The position numbers were made by a program, and so were the translations under genes. Shown in pieces: positions 57,415 to 64,000 of a stretch of DNA of 64,000 nucleotides. This DNA is from Cephalotus follicularis (taxonomy: Eukaryota; Streptophyta; Magnoliopsida; Oxalidales; Cephalotaceae). The stretch is from positions 19,559 through 83,558 of the forward strand of contig BDDD01000546.1 in NCBI GenBank assembly GCA_001972305.1, in the 5' to 3' direction. A model generated the notes under the pieces. That model had not been told where the DNA came from. It worked only from the letters and a program-made list of their open reading frames with translations, and ran no database searches. The stretch's first letter is position 1. Each line of letters starts with the position of its first letter.

Positions 57415-60400
57415 TGTAAGGCCCCAAATTTTATAAATAATTGTTTTAATATTGGTACAGTGTATGGCCGTATTGAGCCGATGAAGCCCGAATCGATAAA
57501 AAGCATCGCGTATTGGAGCCGCAAATCATAAGGCCCAAAATGACTAATAAAGCCCATTTTTAATGCGCAACAATAAGTCCCTATGTTCGCATTTTTATTG
57601 CGATAATTTTGGTACCCGTTCGGATAATTAATATCGCAAATTTTGGATTAAACGGGACCAATGCCTTAGTATTTTGGCTGGTAAATACCAACAAGGAAGC
57701 AAAAATTGAAGAGGGGGAAAAAGAGACACACGGGCGCATAAGGCACCCGTGTGTGTTAGAAGAAGGCAGACGAGAGAGAGAGATATCGGGAGAGAAAGAA
57801 AGAGAGAGCGGGAGAGAAAGCCAGGCGCCGGAGAAGAAAGAGAGAGACACCGGCCAGCGAAGCGGCAAGCGTCACGGCGGTTCCTCCATGGCAGGTAACC
57901 TTCATCTTCCTCTTCTTTTCTTTCTTTTCCTCTGTTCTCCCCGTCACTGTTGCTCATTGCCGTGCATTTCCCGGTGCTATTAGCGTCGCGGATGGCGTGG
58001 GTTAAGGTGTAGAAGGCCCGCTCTATTCATTTTGACCACCGGTGAGGCGTGGTTTGGCCGAAATCGACCGGGATGTGTCAACTGAGTCGACTTGGCGAGT
58101 CGACTCACGACTGCCTAAGACCATGGAATGTGCACCAAGTCTTGGCGAGTTAAGGGCGTAGACGTGTTTGTCTGGTGGTTGTGATGCGCTATATGGTGGT
58201 GGCCGGAGTTGAGGACGACCGGCGAGTCGACTCAGTGAGTTGAACTCACTGACCGGCCGTGACAGCGCGTTTCAGGGTGAGTCACGGCGAGTCTCTGGCA
58301 GTCACGCATAGAATTGATGATTATGTGGCGATTTTGGGTGGTGACCGAAGCTGTGGTTGACCGGCGAGCTGACTCAGTGAGTTGACCCACTGCCGGCCGT
58401 GACAGCACGTTTCAGGAGGAGTCACGGTGAGCCTCCGATGGTTTTGAACATATCATCCAATGTGGAACCTGTTTTTGGGTTTCTCCAGAGCTAAATGAGT
58501 TGGCTGGAAACTGGCCGAAGCTCCGATGATGGCTGTTCTTGGTTTTCGTGCGTAGAGTGTAACAGAAATGTGTTGTGCATGCAAGATAAAGGAAACGATC
58601 AAGGATAAGCAAAACGATCAAGGATAGAGGATTTCCGAGCTTTACGAGCTCAGTTGCTTAGAGGTAGGTTATACTATTGCTTGCATTACATTCATGCATT
58701 CTAAATAATTATATGGATTGATGTGTACGAATTGCATTTGTACGGATGCATGATTGTATATATATATACGAGCATTCGGATGGATATATATAATTTCATA
58801 TGGCATATGATATAAGGGTTCGATATTGAATTAAGAGGAGATGAGTTCTTGCCTTCTCTTAATTCACGGGCTATGGGATGAATCTTAAAGGATGGTTTTC
58901 AAAATGGTCAGGTAGTTCCATTGGGATATCGAGACGCGGATATCTTATTTGGACTTCCTTTCCATTGTTTTATGAATTTCAAAATGGTCAGGTACTTCCA
59001 TTGGGACATCTGGGAGTGGATACTCCTATTTGGACTCCCTTTCCATTCATTATAATTTCGATAGGGACCAACCAAATGATATATGAAAAAAATATGATTA
59101 CAAAATGTATTATGAACACGAAATGGTCATTGGATATGAAAAATGACTTATGATTACGAAATGATCTTTATATGATTTGACGGATGTGGATCTTATGAGA
59201 TCCTTTATGAAATGGTCCCTATCCTTTAAACAAATATATGTTATGGGTTACGAGTATTACAAAGTATGACTATGATATATATTATTGTTTGAGACCTATG
59301 AGATAACCCATCCATAACCTACGTTTTTGTCGCGAGGATTATGGGTGTTCGATCACATCATCATTGGAGGTTCCTGGCGCCTATGGGTTCTGACCGATTT
59401 TACGGCTTTATCACCATATTACAGGTTCTGTCCGTTTTTACGGCTGTACCACATACTACGGGCTCTGACCGTTTTTACGGCTTAGCCATGATGTGATCAG
59501 CGTTATCTCTTCCCCACTCGGCTATGACCTTACAAGGGTAGGTAGTCGGTGGTAGTACTATCTCGGGCCGGATGGGCAAAGTAGTACTCAGACCTATGGA
59601 CTGGTTGTCCCTATGATTGATATTGATTGTTATATGGATTGTCTACATGACTATGGCCTTTTATGTGATTAGGACAAACCCAGTATACCACTGCTTAGGG
59701 ACAGTTGGTATATTGACGTCGTCCACAATAGTCATTTGTGCACACGACATGCCATACATATATATATTATACTGTTGCACGCATATCGCCATTATGCTGA
59801 TGCACTACAAGACATACATTGATATACTATTGCACACATACACCATTATACTGTTGCATGCATAGCATAGTATACCTGCATGACATTGTGTCGCTGACCC
59901 ATTTCCCCTGTGTGCGGAATGGGTCAGGCTTAGGCACCGGTGATGGATTGCAATGAGGTAAGCTGAGAATGACAGGTTTTCTATAACAGCTTTTGTTAGC
60001 CAATTGTATATGGAGTTGCTTGTAGTTGGATTTGCTTATATGGGTTGCATATAAGAGTTGTATAAAAGGGGGCCTCATGTTTATGATTAAAATGTTTTGA
60101 GATATAAGGCTTGTTATGTATAAGGATGGTGAAAAGGAACCCTATGTATTTGAGACAAATATAAAGATGTTATAGTTATGTTTTATTCAGCTATCGACCT
60201 GCCGACATGTGGCAGTGCTTATGATATGTGTATTGATGTATTAAACAGGGAAAAGCCCATCATTTGAGGCAATAGAATGATATGATACTGGTTTAGTTGT
60301 GATTGCCGAGGGTTGAGCCTGTATATATACATAAACTGTTGATTCCTCCTTCGGGAGTGTTGAGATATAAATTGAGTTTTTCTTTACAGGGAGTTTAGCT

Positions 60401-60633
60401 CTATAAACGAATACTTCATGCCGAAATTTCGGGAGATTTTAAGAGTTAGTTTTTATTTGATTTGATTATTCCACTGATGTTATATATGGTTCTTCCGCTT
60501 ATTTGACTTTGATTTAAAGTTTTAAATTTATAGCACCTTTTGGAGTATGAATTATATAATATAAATGGATTGAAGGAAATGAATATCACGCATCGGATCG
60601 TGGGGTTTTGCCCTTGCGGTTCGGGGCGCGACA
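57415..60633 (+). repeat. 5' LTR of H
   Basis: Carries a GA-rich stretch (57770-57850), GAGTCGACTC palindromes at 58084, 58097 and 58224, a duplicated block with GTCAGGTA-TTCCATTGGGA words (58908-59050), a CTGACCGTTTTTACGGC repeat (59390-59485) and the TGACCCATT hairpin (59895-59926), 707 bp from its end. There is no 21-bp phased array. The 124-aa frame at 57609-57983 is low-complexity E/R-rich sequence. Confidence 0.8.
59895..59926 (+). other. LTR hairpin, TGACCCATT type (H)
   Basis: TGACCCATT (59895-59903) with AATGGGTCA (59918-59926), nine perfect pairs, loop of 14. Same stem as B although the rest of the LTRs differ. Confidence 0.65.
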
Positions 60634-60636
60634 GCT

Positions 60637-60647
60637 TGGTATCAGAG
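60637..60647 (+). other. Primer-binding site of H
   Basis: TGGTATCAGAG, three bases after the LTR's GACA end. Confidence 0.85.
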
Positions 60648-61494
60648 ACGGTCCTATGCTGGATACGCCAGGATAGGGTCCTTGGCTAGTGGAATTGAGA
60701 TTGATTGATTGAGTTAAAGTGCTATAGTTGGAGTTACTTGGAATAGGGGAATGATAAGTGTTACATGGAGTATCTTGGAATTATGGGTATGTGAAGTCGA
60801 TAGCTGAATCTTTGTCTCTTAAACAAGTAGATATGGAACGGAAAAGGAAAGGAACTACCATACCACATTTAGACTAGTCCCACGGTCGGCAATTACCGAC
60901 GACATACAGTTTGACCGAGTCTCACGGTTTTATGGTATGGGCTGGTTATGCAGTTATGGATCGTACGGTTGTGGACCGCACAACCATGAATCGTACGGCT
61001 AGCGATCGTGTGGTTATGGTTAAGGGATAAGATATGGATACGGATATGATATGTTTGCGGATCGCATCGTTACGGATCGTAATGATCCGAATTGTGATGG
61101 TATAGTCGGAGGACAGTCCGTGTCTTTAGTTAACCCTCCTAAGGATATATGATGGATTGGTTAGCAGCACATTGTACCCATGTGAATGGTTACGGGAAGG
61201 TTAAGACCTTCAATATATCAAGATAGTCTCGATTCCAGTTTATTGGGACTTTGGATCATCAGCCAGTTCAGATGATATCAGTCGTTCATACTGATAGACT
61301 TATGGGACAAGGTTACAGGGGATATCTGGGATATGTGACCGATAACAGGAGACTTGTACCCAGGTTTGACGATATTTGGTTGTTTGTGAATCCCTGGACG
61401 TGGTTCCGGGTGAGTTAACATCCTTACCTCTAGACAAGGGTTCAGAGTATTTGATTGATTGCTTCTAGGGGTTCGACACGAATTCTCATCTATT

Positions 61495-61660
61495 TGGCGA
61501 CCCCTCTGTCGATCAACACATAGACGCATTGGTTCATAGTGTCGACACTTATGAGTGAAGAGTTGACGTGATGACCATTCTTTCGCGTTTCTGTGCATTA
61601 ACCATTGTTACAAGTTGACGCCTACAGTGATGACGTCGATGCCTAGAGGATGGTGTTGAA
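61495..61660. repeat. Weak TCGA-word cluster in H interior
   Basis: GTGTCGACAC near 61540 and a TTGACGCC/CGTCGATGCC pair about 21 bp apart near 61616 and 61637. The homologous GACGTCGATGCC survives in the relic at 6052. This is the only such cluster outside an LTR. Confidence 0.5.
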
Positions 61661-62141
61661 GCCCAAATGTCCTGTTTTATATGAAGCTTCTGGTCTTGCT
61701 TGGGTTCTATCCTTAAAGGATTCCCTAGTCAGGCTAGCACCTAAGGCTACCGAGTAGGCCGTTTCTGAGGCCACTGAGTAGGCTAGACTTGCTAGGGAGA
61801 CCGACTTCAAAAAGGCAACCCCTCCGAAATCCCATGAGATATACCAATGGTGTGATAGTGAGGGCCATGACATGTGAAGCGAACAGGTCACCGACTAAGA
61901 TGACCGTGGTAGATCTGTGTGGCACCGAGAGGAAGGGTTGACGAGCCCTGACTACAGGACGTATATATACAGTTTATGGTATATGGTTATGGCATGGCAA
62001 AGATACGGTTATGGACCCGGATTCGCTCAGTTCATGTATTGCCTTGTGACTCATACGTCATGCTAATGTGAAACCAGAACCCTTATGGAATGTTATGTAA
62101 GTTAACACCCCAATGGGAGAATCTATTCATCCTGAAAAAGT

Positions 62142-63545
62142 GTGTCAGTCGTGCGCTATAAAGATAGCCGACCCTATATGACGGCAAACCTCCTAATGTT
62201 GCCGATGGATGAGTTAGAAAGTGATTACAGAGATGGATCCATTTGGATATGTGTTATCATCGACAATCTCCAAGTCACGATATGGACCTTGTGGGTGGAT
62301 CGTAGTGTCGTTAAAGGGGATAATCAATTCCCTACTACATTCACGAACTTTATGGAAGGGGTGTGTAATCCATTTCTTGACCATATCATCATAGTCTCCT
62401 TCGATGAAGTGTTAGTGCATTCCAAGCTTGCAGAATGCCATGGGAAGTGGTTGTACTAAACACAGCAGGTCTTGCGAGATCGCCAGTGGTATGCCAACTC
62501 AGCAAGTATGGAGTTTTGTTATTGGAGGTAGTTTTCTTGTTCACGTTGACCAGTGCTGGTTCGTCTGTGGACCTAACAGTTATAGAAGCGGTGAAGGATT
62601 GGGAATGGCCGATGAACGTGATAGTAGTCCATGGTTTCTTAGGCTTAGCGGGTTACTATCGCCACTTTGTCGAGGAATTTTTACGGATTACCACACCTTT
62701 GACTCGATTGACGCAGAAAGACGAGATGTAAAAGATGACAGTGGTAAAGGGAGCTTCCAGGAGTTAAAACATCATCTAAGATCTGCGCCGATCATGGTTT
62801 TACCTAAGAGCAATAATGGTTTCGTGGTATACAGTGATGCCTCAGGGAACGGTGCAAATTGTGTTTCGAGATTGTTTGGGGAATGAGCCCTTATGTCTTA
62901 AGGAAAGTTGGAGCCTCGGGAGTGAGTTATTCCACTCATGACCTAGAATTTGCAGCGTTAGCTGTGCGCTACGCCAATGGAGACCCTGTCTATATGGCAC
63001 AAAGTTAGAGGTTTTCACAGATCACAGGGGTCCGAAACCTCCTTTCTCTTAAAAGGATCTAAATATGAAACAAAGAAGGTGGATGGAGCTGCTCAATGGT
63101 TACATCTGTGAGATCCAATGTCAACCAGGCGATGCTAATATGCTTGCAGACGCCTTAGGTCGCCGATTAGCTTGCTCGATGATCTCCTAAGTTCAAGCAC
63201 GACCATAGTTGATGGATAGAATTGAGAGGCTCAAGGAATGGGTGGTGAGTTACTTAAGGCTGCATTACATGATCAAGATGGATTCAAACCAGAATTCTTG
63301 ATTCGTGGTGATAAGTTGATAAAATCCCAAGGCAGAGTTTGTGCCCTTTACAACGAAAAGCCAACGGAGGAGCTATAGTTCCAAGCTTATCGCTCCAGTT
63401 TCTCAGTACATCCGGCGATTAGCAAGATGTATCGAGATCTGTAATTCATTTTGGTGGAATGACATTACGAAGGAGTGGGCACAGTATCCTATAGGCTTGC
63501 CTTACCCCTCAACCTACGAGATTGGAACCTACCATATAAGGTAGA
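62142..63545 (+). pseudogene. pol: Degraded pol of H
   Basis: Recognisable pieces: an RT-like DHIIIVSFDEVLVHSK (where the catalytic block of RT should be, near 62375-62420), [15 protein letters not shown] (62635-62680), an RNase H block with VLPKSNNGFVVYSDASGNG (62800-62860), a block near 63080-63160 resembling the end of RNase H, and an integrase-side block near 63390-63440. Very many breaks and much missing sequence; no function remains. Confidence 0.7.
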
Positions 63546-64000
63546 GTATATGCCTGGATCATGGTGGCATCGCAGAAGCGTGATGGATAGAGATAACAGT
63601 TGGAATGGAGTTCTGTTAATGTATTATCCAGATCCTTCTCACGTGCTACCATATGAGCCGTTAGAGCTAAGGACGGATACGAGCTTGAGGAGAACTCATA
63701 TATATGTATATAAATATATGTTCATATATGATTTCTGAATGATATGGACGCCTAAGGATGATGAAACGGGTTATACGGTCATGGACCAAATGGTTCAAGG
63801 ATGAGGACGCTTCATCGGTGAAGTGTGATGATAATGCTATGAGCTTGAGAAAGTTGTATGAGATGCGGGGACGAAACAAAGACATTCTACCCTCACATGA
63901 TTTAACCTAGGAAATCTCGGGATGACATTTTTCTAAGGAGGGGAGGATGTAAGGCCCCAAATTTTATAAATAATTGTTTTAATATTGGTATAGTGTATGG

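Larger units (their letters stand above)
57415..64000 (+). mobile_element. Gypsy element H (5' LTR, degraded interior, start of 3' LTR)
   Basis: 5' LTR 57415-60633 (3219 bp, TGTAAGGCCCC to GGCGCGACA), primer-binding site 60637-60647, interior of 3.3 kb, polypurine tract AAGGAGGGGAGGA (63935-63947), 3' LTR from 63948 to the window end. The 53 visible bases of the 3' LTR differ from the 5' LTR once, so insertion may be recent, though the interior is short and very degraded. Many breaks; it probably moved with enzymes from a relative. Target duplication not testable; the left flank is TGGAG. Confidence 0.85.

Noticed and set aside
57609-57983. 124-aa E/R-rich frame in H as a gene
   Set aside because: Low-complexity reading of the GA-rich LTR stretch, with an overlapping opposite frame of equal quality.

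Overview
The window is a gene-poor, repeat-dense piece of a flowering-plant nuclear genome. The evidence is Ty3/gypsy chromovirus-type and Ty1/copia pol sequences with plant primer-binding sites (TGGTATCAGAG, TTATCAGCACGAG), a tRNA-derived SINE and AT-rich filler. I see no host protein-coding gene I would defend. Almost every base can be assigned to an LTR retrotransposon, an LTR fragment or an insertion inside one, so the window is best read as a stack of insertions. All of these elements are fossils.

Layout. (1) 1-5996: a minus-strand element with very long LTRs and only a gag gene inside (TR-GAG/LARD type), cut by the window edge. (2) 5997-13220: a rearranged plus-strand relic of the family seen again at 57415-64000 (called H here), its 3' LTR (8719-11787), then a second LTR 3' part ending at 13220. 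(3) 13221-26450: an old minus-strand gypsy pol split by a full-length minus-strand gypsy element (F, 13347-23299, target duplication CTTTC) and by a solo LTR (K, 23647-26397, ACCAC). (4) 26450-29660: an unclassified, possibly pararetrovirus-derived stretch and a partial LTR. (5) 29661-54647: a hAT-like repeat carrying a 5.3-kb Ty1/copia element stretched to 24 kb (30505-54474) by solo LTR A (ATAGT), element B (near-match AACAA/AACAG), full-length gypsy element C (39246-50139, TTGTG, itself holding LTR D, TAATG), LTR E (TAAGT) and a SINE. (6) 54648-64000: a gypsy 5' LTR plus gag start (G), broken by insertion of H, which runs to the window end.

The most striking signal is shared by most of these LTRs. 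They hold arrays of short palindromic words with a TCGA core, set 20-22 bp apart. The flanks differ by element: CAG-TCGA-CTG, GCG-TCGA-CGC, ACA-TCGA-TGT or ACG-TCGA-CGT. Elements F and C are the same gypsy family, with alignable LTRs and arrays at the same two offsets, yet F uses the CAGTCGACTG word and C the GCGTCGACGC word. The spacing and core are kept while the word is swapped. A second shared feature is a short hairpin about 320-400 bp before the LTR 3' end (about 700 in H), whose stem sequence changes between families. Both resemble, in kind, the repeated palindromes known from Sirevirus LTRs, but they lie mainly in chromovirus-type LTRs.

All coordinates, spacings and mismatch counts were measured by eye. 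Family names are inferred from motifs, not from searches.
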